Origin: Bacillus sp. JCM 19058
GTDB taxonomy: Bacteria; Bacillota; Bacilli; Bacillales_H; Bacillaceae_D
Length of the DNA stretch: 27,206 nucleotides
Assembly: GCA_001310555.1 (NCBI GenBank)
Contig: BAXO01000074.1
Span: 1-27,206, forward strand
Direction of reading: 5' to 3'
Within the stretch, counting starts at the first letter, position 1. Each line of letters starts with the position of its first letter. The position numbers were made by a program, and so were the translations under genes. Below the pieces are notes generated by a model. It did no database searches. It worked only from the letters and a program-made list of their open reading frames with translations, and was not told the origin of the DNA. Shown here in pieces: positions 16,283 to 25,115 of the stretch.

Positions 16283-18075
16283 TTCCACTTTACTAATCCC
16301 CGTATTGACACGAAGCGCATTAACTCGCATCGCTGCACTTCCATGGGAATCAGCTCCAACCTTGATTAGATTCTTCCCCGTCTGCGAAACAGCTGTTGAT
16401 TCAAACATCAACTCATCATCCCGATATACTTCGTAAGCCGACACTCCAGTTGATACGATTCTATAATGAGCTCGCTCCGTCGGGTCAATTTCAACAGATG
16501 CAGTTGGGTTTACGAGCCGATCTTGAATGAACTTGTGCTCCATCGTACGAAATGAATAGCGACTTCTGGCGGTTCCCAGTCCGAATGCTCACTTCATTGC
16601 CGTTGCTCGGGCCACGTATAGCGACTTCAACTTCAAGCGTATAAAGCGAATCCGACAATGCAAAGTCGCTATGGGTCAAATAATGAAACGCCCCTCCGCT
16701 TCGACGATTTTCACTAATATCAACGAACCCTTCGCCTTGCTCGATTGACCCTTCTGCAGAGCTACCTCTCGCGATTTGCCAAAACCACGTGTAATCAGCA
16801 AATCGCTCGTCAATAATATTCCACACGTCTCCGCCCCGCACCTCTATAAAAATCGGTTCTGTCTCAATTGCCTTTCCTTTATAGGAAACGATTGCGTATA
16901 CGTGTGCTGTCCCTTCTGACAACGCAAACAGCTTATTGTCATCTACCTGGACAACAGACGCATCACTTGAATTCAAGCTAAAAGAAAGGTCCTTTTCGTC
17001 AATTCGAGTGCCATTGTATTGATGGGCGTATAACTCAAAGGCAATCTCTGCACCAAGTGGCACCGTGCGGCTAGGCAAACGGAGCACAGCTGTCGCCATC
17101 TCTTTTATCTCATCTCCTACAATCGCCCGGGCAAGGGCAATTTTCGTTGAGCCGCGCTGCCCTGCCTCGTACACCATATAGAGTTCACCATTCGATTGAA
17201 TATAGGCGCGAGAGGCGGCGCGCCCATTTTCTGGCGGAGCTTGGGACGCTTGGTAATACGAGCCTAAGTGAATGTCCTGGTCGAAATTCTCACCAACATC
17301 GACGACGTATTGGTTGCCTGAACCTCCATGAACCGTCACATAATGCTTGCCGTTATAGGGAAAGTAATAGGCACCAGATAGGTTCCCTCCCTGCCCGGGC
17401 TGCGGTGAAATCAAGGGGGCCTGTTGGGTCTCCCATTCCCTTCCATCAGCCGACCAAGCCAAATATATCTTTCTCGTTCCTTGATGATTGCCCATTAACA
17501 ACATCACATAGCGATTGTCCTTGTCGGCTAGCTCATGCTCAAACACCCGCGCATAAGACGCCTCACTTATGTCGGAAAAGTCCGACGTATCGACAACGAC
17601 TTGCTCATAATCAAAATGGATGCCATCCACAGATGATGCAAGTCGTGTCTCTGAATTCTCTCCGTGGAAATAAAGGAACAACTTCTCTTCCTCCGCGTTC
17701 CAGATCGGATGAGCAGATGCCACATGAGAAACCGAGTAATGAGGCTGCCAATTTCTCGAAATGACCGGATTTCCTGTGTACTCTGTCCACGGCCCCTCAA
17801 TTGAATCAGCATACGCAAGCGCAATTCCTCCCGGTGAATCATGAGGTCCATAATACAAATAATACGTCCCGAGCGGGTTCTCGAAATACTCAGCAGCACG
17901 GATAATTGTCGGAAAATCAAACTCTCCAGTTGGATTATAGTTCATCTTATTAGGCTCAATAATCGTCTTTTCAAAATAGAACAAAGGTAACTCGTGCGCC
18001 TTCGCCTCCCTGCCTGTCACAGTCAGAAAAAAAGAAAACCGCCATTATCGCAAACGCTTTCAAAATATGTTCCAT
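16265..18075 (-). CDS. secreted five-bladed beta-propeller glycosidase-like protein with Ig-like and C-terminal domains, two frameshifts
   Basis: About 602 residues after correction. ATG 18075 follows AAGGGAGG. In the coding-strand T7 run (A7 at 18027-18033), removal of one base yields a signal peptide with hydrophobic core and AKA cleavage site (MEHILKAFAIMAVFFF..., then REAKAHEL). Residues about 35-330 resemble GH43/GH32/GH117-type propellers: DFPTIIRA, GTYYLYYGPHD, ALAYADSIEGPWTEY, SAHPIWN, EASYARVF, YLAWSADGREWE. About 330-400 is a BIG2-like Ig fold (AVLRLPSRTVPLGAEIAF onwards). The remainder looks like a beta-sandwich, possibly carbohydrate-binding. A second break near 16568 is repaired as GNRRSRYSFRTMEHK. 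First gene of the operon. Catalytic residues and substrate are not certain. Confidence 0.75.
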
Positions 18076-18103
18076 CGAACGCCTCCCTTCCTACGTTCTT
18101 TTG

Positions 18104-18112
18104 AGTATAGCA
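18104..18112 (-). promoter_or_regulatory. extended -10 promoter of the beta-propeller operon
   Basis: On the minus strand TGCTATACT is an extended -10 element (TGnTATAAT type), placed so that transcription would start about 22 nt before ATG 18075. No good -35 box is seen, as expected for a promoter dependent on an activator such as the YesN-type regulator. Confidence 0.5.
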
Positions 18113-18300
18113 TTACGCTTGATTCATTTTGTTCCTGCTGCTTTAAGATCTGGTGGTGCGGGATCAAGGTTAAGAATATTCCACTTATTCAATCAGATAG
18201 CTCCGATGCTTAAACAAATCCTCTCGTCCCTTGTGCCTCTTAGTCAAAAATTATGTCACTCTTTAAATCAATTGCTATATCTATGAATTTAACTATTCAC
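18113..18300. other. divergent intergenic region, no gene recognised
   Basis: Together with the two promoter regions this separates the minus-strand operon from the plus-strand multicopper oxidase gene. No conserved protein, transposon end or RNA gene could be recognised. Confidence 0.4.
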
Positions 18301-18385
18301 TTGACAGTCTATCATTTTTAAGTTAATCTATCAATGATAGCTAAACTACCATTGATAGATTTGTGCATCCTGACGGATGGTCAGG
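18301..18385 (+). promoter_or_regulatory. multicopper oxidase promoter with nested operator-like inverted repeats
   Basis: A consensus -35 TTGACA at 18301-18306 is followed after 17 nt by a poor -10, TAATCT. AATCTATCAATG (18325-18336) and CATTGATAGATT (18350-18361) are a perfect 12-bp inverted repeat. Nested inside is the palindrome CTATCAATGATAG (18328-18340). A third element, CCTGAC-N5-GTCAGG, is at 18369-18385. The placement over and after the -10 suggests repression, with the regulator unknown. Confidence 0.6.
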
Positions 18386-18438
18386 TCGATGTAACAAAGT
18401 AAAAAAAAAGCTGACAATGATACGGAGGTTCATAACGG

Positions 18439-19971
18439 ATGCTGAAATATCGAAAACTTATTTTGTTCTTGATGAGTGCTAGTATTATAATCGTTCTTGG
18501 CGGAGGTGTGTTTGTGATTTGGATGTTCGGCCAAGCACAAAAGTCCAACCTGGGAGAATTAACATTAGAAAATCAACTTGCCATCCCGGACCTGCTGGAA
18601 CCGAGGCTTGATGACCAAGGACGTAAGGTGTTCGATCTCGCCTTTACCTCCGGTGAGGTCGAATTTCTTGAAGGGCAGCTTACGGAAACGTGGGGACTTA
18701 ACGGTCCCTATCTGTCGCCAACTTTGCGTGCATCTCGTGGTGATGAGGTGGTGATCAATGTGACCAACGGCGTTGATGAGTCCACCAGTTTGCATTGGCA
18801 TGGCATGCATCTTCCGGCCGCTATGGACGGGGGTCCGCATCAGATGATCGAACCTGGAGATACGTGGTCTCCTACATGGACAATCGATCAACCCGCGGCC
18901 AGCTTATGGTTCCATCCACACCCTCACGGTGCCACTGCCGAGCATGTGTATCGTGGTGCTGCTGGCCTATTTTTACTGGATGATACTGAGTCAGAAGAAT
19001 TGGAACTTCCCAATACATATGGCATCGACGATATACCGCTCATCATTCAGGACAAAAATTTCAATAACGACGGCTCGCTCAACTTCGGAAAACCATTGTT
19101 TAGCAATGTCGGCATTCTCGGTGATGAAATTCTAGTCAACGGAACTCATGCTCCTTATTTTGAAGCTACAACGAGTCTTGTTCGCTTCCGTGTGGTGAAC
19201 GCCTCCAATGCACGCCTCTATAACCTGGGCTTCAGCGATGATCGCACCTACACACTGATTGGGACCGACACGGGGCTGCTCGAAGCTCCGGTCGAGCTCG
19301 ACCGGCTGTTGCTTACTCCTGGCGAGCGTGCCGAGATTGTGGTTGAGGTAGCGCCCGGCGACGATATTACACTACGTAGCTTTGAACCAAATATTGATGG
19401 ACTAAATTTTTGGGAGCAGCGTTTTAATGGTGGAAACGATACGTTCGATATATTGAATATTCGTGGTGCAGAGCAGCTCGTCGATTCACGGTCGCTACCG
19501 TCGAAGCTGGTGGACATTGATTGGCCAGAAGAAACGAGCGCTGTCAAGACTCGTGAGTTCGAACTGGCAGGGACTGGCTGGATCAATAATGAACCAATGG
19601 ATATGAATCGCATTGACTTTGCAGTAACGAAAGATACGACTGAAATCTGGGAAATCCGTCATGCAGGAGGAGGAGTTTACCATAACTTCCACACGCATCT
19701 TGTTCATTTTGCCGTACTCGATATTGACGGGGAAGAGCCGCCAGAGCATCTCAGAGGCTGGAAAGATACGGTCTTCATCCCACCGCGTAGCAGCGTTCGG
19801 ATCATCGCACGTTTTGAAGATTACGTCGATCCTGAATTTCCATACATGTTTCACTGCCACATCTTGATGCACGAAGACAGAGGTATGATGGGACAGTTCG
19901 TTGTGGTCGAACCCGGTACGGAACCACCTAGCAGTATTTCGGAAACCGATGATCATCAGCACAACCATTAA
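18439..19971 (+). CDS. multicopper oxidase (bilirubin oxidase/CueO-like)
   Basis: Intact 510-residue laccase-type oxidase that would couple one-electron oxidation of a substrate to reduction of oxygen to water. An N-terminal hydrophobic segment (LILFLMSASIIIVLGGGVFV) anchors or exports it. Copper ligands are complete: HWHG near residue 119, HPHPH near 160, HNFHTH near 415 and HCHILMHEDRGMM near 472, including the T1 Cys, His and axial Met. The start ATG 18439 has GGAGG ten bases upstream. The His-rich tail (DDHQHNH) might bind metal. It is monocistronic: its own promoter region lies upstream and a strong terminator follows. Physiological substrate, such as Cu(I), Mn(II) or phenolics, is not decidable. 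Confidence 0.92.
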   Translation: MLKYRKLILFLMSASIIIVLGGGVFVIWMFGQAQKSNLGELTLENQLAIPDLLEPRLDDQGRKVFDLAFTSGEVEFLEGQLTETWGLNGPYLSPTLRASRGDEVVINVTNGVDESTSLHWHGMHLPAAMDGGPHQMIEPGDTWSPTWTIDQPAASLWFHPHPHGATAEHVYRGAAGLFLLDDTESEELELPNTYGIDDIPLIIQDKNFNNDGSLNFGKPLFSNVGILGDEILVNGTHAPYFEATTSLVRFRVVNASNARLYNLGFSDDRTYTLIGTDTGLLEAPVELDRLLLTPGERAEIVVEVAPGDDITLRSFEPNIDGLNFWEQRFNGGNDTFDILNIRGAEQLVDSRSLPSKLVDIDWPEETSAVKTREFELAGTGWINNEPMDMNRIDFAVTKDTTEIWEIRHAGGGVYHNFHTHLVHFAVLDIDGEEPPEHLRGWKDTVFIPPRSSVRIIARFEDYVDPEFPYMFHCHILMHEDRGMMGQFVVVEPGTEPPSSISETDDHQHNH

Positions 19972-20028
19972 GGAATCACTGGAAACTAGATTCCAGGCTC
20001 TTTTGCGGCAAGATATCACCACTTCTTA

Positions 20029-20056
20029 GGACCTCTTTTAAAAGGGGTCTTTTTTT
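20029..20056 (+). terminator. rho-independent terminator of the multicopper oxidase gene
   Basis: GGACCTCTTTTAAAAGGGGTC folds into a stem (one G-T pair) followed by seven T. It lies about 60 nt after the stop codon. Confidence 0.85.
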
Positions 20057-20285
20057 ACGTAAAGATATCTTGGAGTCCTGAAAGCGATATGTAAATATGA
20101 CAAATGCCCTTAAGATACTAAGCTAATGAAAAAATTGGGGATATTTTTCAATGACATTGAAAGAACACGAAGTATTCGGTATCATGAGTGCCGGATCACA
20201 GCTTTGGTTATAATAGCCGGTTGTATTTAGTAATAGTATCATCCTTTCTTCAAAATTACTTTATGAGTTAACAACTCCTCTATCT
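20057..20285. other. intergenic region, nothing firm
   Basis: A plus-strand ATG at about 20151 opens a 20-codon frame (MTLKEHEVFGIMSAGSQLWL) that then stops. No ribosome site or family supports it. No other feature is seen. Confidence 0.3.
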
Positions 20286-20405
20286 TTATTTATTTTGTTG
20301 CTTGTTCTTTTGGCGGGCTCGAAATCGACGTACTTTCATGATGTTGCCGCATACCTTGTCATCACACCAGCGGCGTGTTCTGTTACGACTCCTTTCATTC
20401 CTTGT
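20286..20405 (-). pseudogene. C-terminal remnant of a CGNR zinc-finger protein
   Basis: After an in-frame stop the minus strand reads NERSRNRTRRWCDDKVCGN and then KVRRFRARQK before TAA at 20286. This is the CGNR zinc-finger ending found in a family of predicted stress-response DNA-binding proteins, with the two cysteines of the RWC and CGN motifs. The rest of the protein is missing. Its place is taken by the MOSC gene, whose 3' end overlaps the remnant in another frame. It may mark a deletion junction. Confidence 0.65.
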
Positions 20406-21066
20406 TCATTTTTCTGCGACTCATTGCTTTTCCAGCTTTTTTTTCAAATGATCTGCGCCAGTTCCTTGATAATTCTGGCACCTGTGCCATTCGCCCCAAC
20501 GTCTCCAGTGCTGTATCGTTACTGTAGCTCGCCTGATTAACGTCCGTTACCGACGGATTGTGCGCCATCCTTTCGATGTATTGTATGGGATCACTGCTCT
20601 GCGCCACCCCCTCAGTTAATACGCGCAAGTAAAAGCCACTATAGCCGGTCTCCTTAACCCAGAGCGCCATTTGCGGCTCTCCGTGCTTTAAGCCGATCTT
20701 GAAACAAGGCTTACGCGGCTGACTAACCTGTAACACAGCCGTTCCCCACTGGAGTGTATCTCCAATACGCACCTCGTCTTCCGTCAACCCAATCAAGGTC
20801 AAGTTTTCACCAAAGGCAGAACAATCAAGCGATTTGCCAAGCTTTTTCTCCCAGAAAGGGTAATGCTCGAACGGATAAGCGCATACGGCTTGCTCGACTC
20901 CTCCGTGGTTGACTAAATCAGCTTGCTCGTCTCCAGCAATACCTAAGCGGGTAATGGTAACGGGCGAGTCTATCCTATTTTTGAAAATCCCTGTCTGAAC
21001 CATCTTTCCCTTTTGATCGATTGATTCTACCTTGCCGATGTTCACAGACATAATTTTTATCCTCAA
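20395..21066 (-). CDS. MOSC domain protein (YiiM-like)
   Basis: Intact protein of about 218-223 residues. The MOSC (molybdenum cofactor sulfurase C-terminal) fold is marked by GIAGDEQADLVNHGGVEQAV, CAYPFEHYPFWEK, AFGENLTLIGLTEDEVRIGD and QPRKPCFKIG containing the conserved cysteine. The C-terminal helical piece ending LSRNWRRSF is the YiiM-type extension. Members handle Moco-linked chemistry such as reduction of N-hydroxylated bases, so detoxification is a fair guess. The start is TTG 21066 (GGAGTG upstream) or ATG 21051 (GAGG upstream); the latter begins MSVNIGKVESI like relatives. No Moco genes are adjacent. Confidence 0.88.
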   Translation of the reverse strand: MRIKIMSVNIGKVESIDQKGKMVQTGIFKNRIDSPVTITRLGIAGDEQADLVNHGGVEQAVCAYPFEHYPFWEKKLGKSLDCSAFGENLTLIGLTEDEVRIGDTLQWGTAVLQVSQPRKPCFKIGLKHGEPQMALWVKETGYSGFYLRVLTEGVAQSSDPIQYIERMAHNPSVTDVNQASYSNDTALETLGRMAQVPELSRNWRRSFEKKAGKAMSRRKMNKE

Positions 21067-21104
21067 TGAAAATCACTCCTCAATAAAATAATTTTCAATG
21101 CTTC

Positions 21105-21979
21105 TTAAATGAGAGTCCGTAAAATCGTAATGAAGTCCTCAGCCTCTTTCTTTTGATATTTTTCTAGCAAATACGTCGAGGCAAATGGCAACTTCAATGA
21201 ACGCTCATCTAGCTCAAGCACTCGCCCCTCTGCAATTTCCCTCTGGATTACCGAGGCTGGCAGGACAGAGAAGCCGATACCTTCTTCTATAAATCGCTTT
21301 GTCACATGAACCTGTGAAACATTCATCGTCCGTATAGATGGGTGGATAAGCTTGAACTCAGGTAGTAGCTCCTCCCAATATTCAGGATGATTATAAGAAA
21401 GCAAAACCGAGCTGGATACGAGAGCTTCTAGGGAGAGAGGTGGACTGCTTTCAGCATCCCCGCCATCATGGGGGCAAACAAGCTTCGTTTTCTCCTGATA
21501 TAATCGTATACAGGAGCCGTTACGGATCGATACTTGCAACCGGGACAAGCCGATGTCAGCATGGCCAGCCTCTAGTTCCGCACTAATTTGGGAGGAGTCT
21601 AGCACATTAATGATGACCTCAACATCGTGATGGGCCTCCCTGTATTTTCGAATCCAATGAGGCAAGTACGTTGCAGCAATTAACGGTGACACAGCAATCA
21701 CCAGCTTTCGTCTATACCCTGCCTTTCCCTCTCAAGCTCTTGCATGCTTTGCTCATAGCCGTTTAGAATTTTTTTCGCATGGATAAAAAAAAGTATTTCC
21801 TAATGTCGTCAACTTGACCTGTTTGCCCGAACGAACAAAGAGCTCAAATCCTACCTGCTTTTCGAGCTGCTGAATATGAACAGTGACAGTGGCTGGGCCA
21901 TAAATAAAGCTTCAGCAGCCCTGCGAAAGTTTTCATATTGCGCGGCGACTACAAACGTCCGAAGCCATTTTATATTCAT
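21105..21979 (-). CDS. citR: LysR family regulator, CitR-type, three frameshifts
   Basis: About 291 residues after correction. The winged helix begins MNIKWLRTFVVAAQYENFRR and continues AAEALFMAQP|TVTVHIQQLEK; the bar marks a missing base near 21891. Further breaks lie in a T8 run (A8 at 21785-21792) and near 21717-21719. With these repaired the helix and linker (NTFFIHAKKILNGYEQSMQ) join the effector domain LVIAVSPLIAATYLPHWIRK. The effector domain carries ADIGLSRLQV and RFIEEGIGFSVLPASVI. The gene is divergent from a citrate synthase gene 119 bp away, exactly the arrangement of citR and citA in B. subtilis, where CitR represses citA. The name rests on sequence resemblance as recalled plus this context. 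ATG 21979 has GAGGGAGAG upstream. Confidence 0.82.
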
Positions 21980-22098
21980 AGCTCTCCCTCATATTAATTA
22001 TATTTTATAATCAATTTTTAGTATATCATTTATTAATTATAATTAGTGAAATGTATTACACTTAAAGATGAAACAAACTGTACAGATGAGGTGAAATA
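21980..22098. promoter_or_regulatory. citR-citA divergent regulatory region
   Basis: This very AT-rich 119-bp gap contains ATTATA-TTT-TATAAT (21997-22011), a symmetrical element of the kind LysR-type regulators bind, and a run TAATTATAATTA further on. The promoters themselves are not clear. Its position suggests autoregulation and control of citA. Confidence 0.5.
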
Positions 22099-23209
22099 AT
22101 GACAGCACTGTTTAACGAAGGTCTCGAAGGTATCATTGCCACTGAAACAGCAATCAGTTTAGTTGACGGGGAAAGGGGGAGGCTTGTCTACCGTGGACAT
22201 TGGCCGATTCTCTCGCTTTAAATGCTAGCTTCGAAGAGGTTTGCTATTTATTATGGTATGGAAAACACCCGAACGAAGCTGAATTACTTGAGCTGACACA
22301 AAGCATGAAAAGTCAAAGAGCCTTACCGGAGCATGCAGTACGTATTCTCACGCATCTTCCTGAATCGCTCCACTTCATGAATGCGATGCAGATCGTTCTT
22401 TCTTCACTAGGGACGGACCGCTTCTTATCAAAGTCAAAGGTTGAGCAAGCGATCTCCCTGACTTCCTTGCTGCCGACAATTATTGCTTACCGCTATCGCT
22501 CACTTAGACAGCTTGAGCTTATTCAACCACCCGATCATCTCGATCATATTAGCGCTTTCCTATATATGCTCACTGGTGATAAACCGACACTCCCCCACCA
22601 TAAAGCGTTAAGTGCCTACTCAATCCTGACAATGGAGCATGGAATGAATGCCTCAACCTTTGCAGCAAGAGTCATTGCTTCCACTGAATCCGACTTGCTC
22701 TCGGCAGTAAGCGGTGCAATTGGTGCAATGAAAGGCCCCTTGCACGGCGGTGCTCCAATCGAAGTAATGACGATGCTCGAGCAAATTAAAAATAAGGAGC
22801 AGGCCGAAGCCTGGCTTACGAATGAGCTAGAGTGCGGCCGTAAGCTGATGGGCTTTGGGCATCGAGTTTATAAAACAATCGATCCGCGGGCAGAGGCCCT
22901 CAAGCACATTGCATCGGAGCTTACAGGAGAAGAGTACTGGTTAGACTTAGCTACCACGTCGAAAAAACGGCGATCCGATTGCTGCAAGCCTTTAAGCCAG
23001 GAAGGCGGCTTTATACAAATGTAGAGTTTTATGCTGCGGCGGTACTTAAATCGTTAAATATTCCTGCTGAGCTTTTTACACCGATTTTCAGTTCTAGCCG
23101 ACTCGTCGGATGGACGGCCCATATTCTTGAACAAGCTTCTCACAATCGAATATACCGTCCCGAAGCTTTGTACACTGGTGAATTACCAGAGTCAGACAAG
23201 CAAAAGTGA
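22099..23209 (+). CDS. citA: citrate synthase, CitA-type, two frameshifts
   Basis: Condenses oxaloacetate and acetyl-CoA to citrate. About 370 residues after adding one base near 22196-22199 ([17 protein letters not shown]) and one near 22953-22955 ([19 protein letters not shown]). Conserved blocks: [18 protein letters not shown] at the start, [37 protein letters not shown] with a substrate-binding His, [15 protein letters not shown] with the catalytic His, [18 protein letters not shown] with another His, and [20 protein letters not shown] near the end with the conserved catalytic aspartate region altered as in minor Bacillus synthases. ATG 22099 has GAGGTG upstream. It is divergent from citR, so it is probably the minor, regulated citrate synthase rather than the main Krebs cycle enzyme. 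Confidence 0.87.
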
Positions 23210-23259
23210 TTTCGAAATTAATTGTCCGCTGACTAATAGCTAGTGCCTTCCTCTTGCGA

Positions 23260-23285
23260 GAGTGGCTCGAGTACTGAGCCACTAA
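23260..23285. repeat. perfect 7-bp inverted repeat downstream of citA
   Basis: GTGGCTC-N7-GAGCCAC would make a stable hairpin shortly after the citA stop codon, but no T-run follows on either strand. It may protect the citA mRNA 3' end or terminate weakly. Confidence 0.5.
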
Positions 23286-23361
23286 CAACTTGGCCAGAGC
23301 TTTTCATTAGAAATGTAACACGTGAGCCGAACTAGTTTTTTTCCTACTATAGAATTTGAAA

Positions 23362-23396
23362 AGAGTGGGCTGCTTATAAGGCAGCTCCACTCTCAT
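23362..23396 (-). terminator. terminator of the alpha-galactosidase gene
   Basis: On the minus strand AGAGTGG-AG-CTGC, a 7-nt loop, GCAG-C-CCACTCT form a long stem followed by TTTTC. It begins a few bases after the stop at 23400. Confidence 0.7.
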
Positions 23397-23399
23397 CCA

Positions 23400-24702
23400 T
23401 TACTTATAGTCCGGTAAATAATCACCGTGCGCTTCAATTAAATCATCGCATAATGAAATAATATCGTCGATCGAAAGCTCCGCACTTGTGTGCGGGTCAA
23501 GCAACGCCGCATGGTAAATATGCTCTTTCTTCTTCGTCACAGCAGCTTCAATCGTCATCAGCTGTGTATTAATATTGGTCCGGTTCAATGCGGCCAACTG
23601 CTCAGGAATTTCGCCAACGTAACCAGGAACAATTCCGTTGCGATCAGCTATACAAGGAACTTCGACCGTTGCTTTTCTAGGAAGGTTTGGAATTAACCCT
23701 CCAGTATTCAAGACGTTACCGCCAAATTTGAACGGCACATTCGTCTCCCTTGCTTCGATTATTCTTGAGCCATACTCGTGCGAGCGCTGATGGCTCAGGT
23801 TTTTATTGTTTACAACCTCGTCCTTCATTTGACCCCAACGCTTAATTTGCTCTTCACACCGCCTTGGGTATTCATCAAGCGGAATATTAAAGCGTTCGAT
23901 CAGCTCTGGATATCTTGATTTAATGAAGTACGGATGGTATTCTGCATTATGCTCAGACGATTCCGTAACGTAGTAACCAAATCGCTCCATTAATTCAAAG
24001 CGGACCATGTCATGATGCTTCGTTTTTTTGCTTTTCCCTTGCCCGCATTTTAATCTCAGGGTACAGATCCACACCGTCCCTTTTCACTTCCAGCAGCCAG
24101 GCCATATGATTGATTCCGGCGATTTTTTCCTCCACATTCGTAGGGTCCATATCGAGTGACCGCAGCAAGTGTGAAGTACAAACCTGTACACTATGACAAA
24201 GACCGACGGCGGTCACATCTGTTTCCCTTAATACCGCACCAGTAAGCGCTGCCATTGGATTCGTATAATTAAGAAGCCAAGCCTCAGGTGCGACCTCTTC
24301 CATTTCTTTAGCAAAATCGAGCATAACCGGAATCGTCCGAAGGGAGCGGAAAATACCACCAATCCCTATAGTATCGGCAATCGTCTGCCTTAAGCCGTAT
24401 TTTTTTGGAATCTCAAAGTCTATAACTGTACTTGGCTTGTATCCGCCTACTTGAATGGCATTAACGACATACTTGGCACCGTTTAACGCTTCCTTCCGCT
24501 CAAGGTATTTCTTAATGTTAATGTTGACATTCAAGTTCTCCTTAAGATTTAAGAGCATCTGCTCCGATTCTTCCAGCCGCTTCGCATCAATATCGAATAA
24601 AGCGAACTCAAACCCTTCTAGCGCTGGAACAAGCATGCAATCTCCTAGAACGTTCTTCGCAAAAACCGTACTTCCTGCTCCGATAAATGTGATTTTCGAC
24701 AT
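23400..24702 (-). CDS. melA: alpha-galactosidase/alpha-glucosidase, glycoside hydrolase family 4 (MelA type), one frameshift
   Basis: Cytoplasmic NAD- and Mn-dependent hydrolase, about 433 residues after correction, normal for MelA. The N-terminal dinucleotide fold starts SKITFIGAGSTVFAKNVLGD. Later come GLRQTIADTIGIGGIFRSLR, LLNYTNPMAALT, VGLCHSVQ (metal-binding Cys and His), GINHMAWLLE (His) and ESSEHNAEYHPY. The frame breaks in an A7 run (T7 at 24023-24029). Six A joins REKQKTKHHDMVRFE. ATG 24702 sits seven bases from GGAGG, better than the TTG one codon earlier. A catabolite-type site and promoter lie upstream, and an AraC-type regulator is the next gene. Substrate is probably an alpha-galactoside such as melibiose, but the GH4 subgroup cannot be fixed. 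Confidence 0.87.
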
Positions 24703-24736
24703 CAATAACCCTCCTCAGATTATAAAATGACATTTT

Positions 24737-24782
24737 CCCATTTGTAATGCCTATGACAAAGTGGATCAAGCAAGCGCTTTTG
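24737..24782 (-). promoter_or_regulatory. possible melA promoter with cre-like site
   Basis: On the minus strand TTGATC and TACAAA are 17 nt apart, a plausible weak sigma-A promoter. AGCAAGCGCTTTTG at 24769-24782 overlaps its upstream edge and keeps the AAGCGCTT core of CcpA cre sites, although the flanks match poorly. Carbon catabolite repression would be expected for a GH4 gene. Confidence 0.4.
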
Positions 24783-25115
24783 TCTGCATCCAGACGTCAG
24801 CGACTCGTGTGATATGAATTGACGATCACACTAGGATAAAAAAATTGTAAAATAGCAAACTTTTAAAAACCTGCTAAACTTACTATAATATCAATAAAAA
24901 AATGATTCAAGGGTAAATTGATGTCGATAACAGGGTAAAATATTGTCTCTTATTTACTATTTCACATCAGCCCCATCGAGAGTGTGGGCTTGCTGAATGA
25001 ATTCCAAGGGGAAACTCCTTATTACTCCTGATCTCTTCCAGAAAAGAGGAGCTCTTCGTGCATCGTAAATAATTTCTATTCTGTACTTTTCTTATGAATC
25101 ACTTCTTAACTACAT
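24783..25115. other. intergenic region between the AraC-type gene and melA
   Basis: No coding sequence is recognised. The stretch near 24830-24960 is very AT-rich. Binding sites for the AraC-type regulator would be expected here or just downstream, but I see no convincing direct repeat. Confidence 0.35.

Noticed and set aside
20151..20213. Plus-strand 20-residue frame MTLKEHEVFGIMSAGSQLWL.
   Set aside because: No ribosome site, no recognised family, and it ends quickly in all nearby frames.
23260..23285. Hairpin after citA as a rho-independent terminator.
   Set aside because: The stem is good but no T-run follows on either strand, so it is listed only as an inverted repeat.
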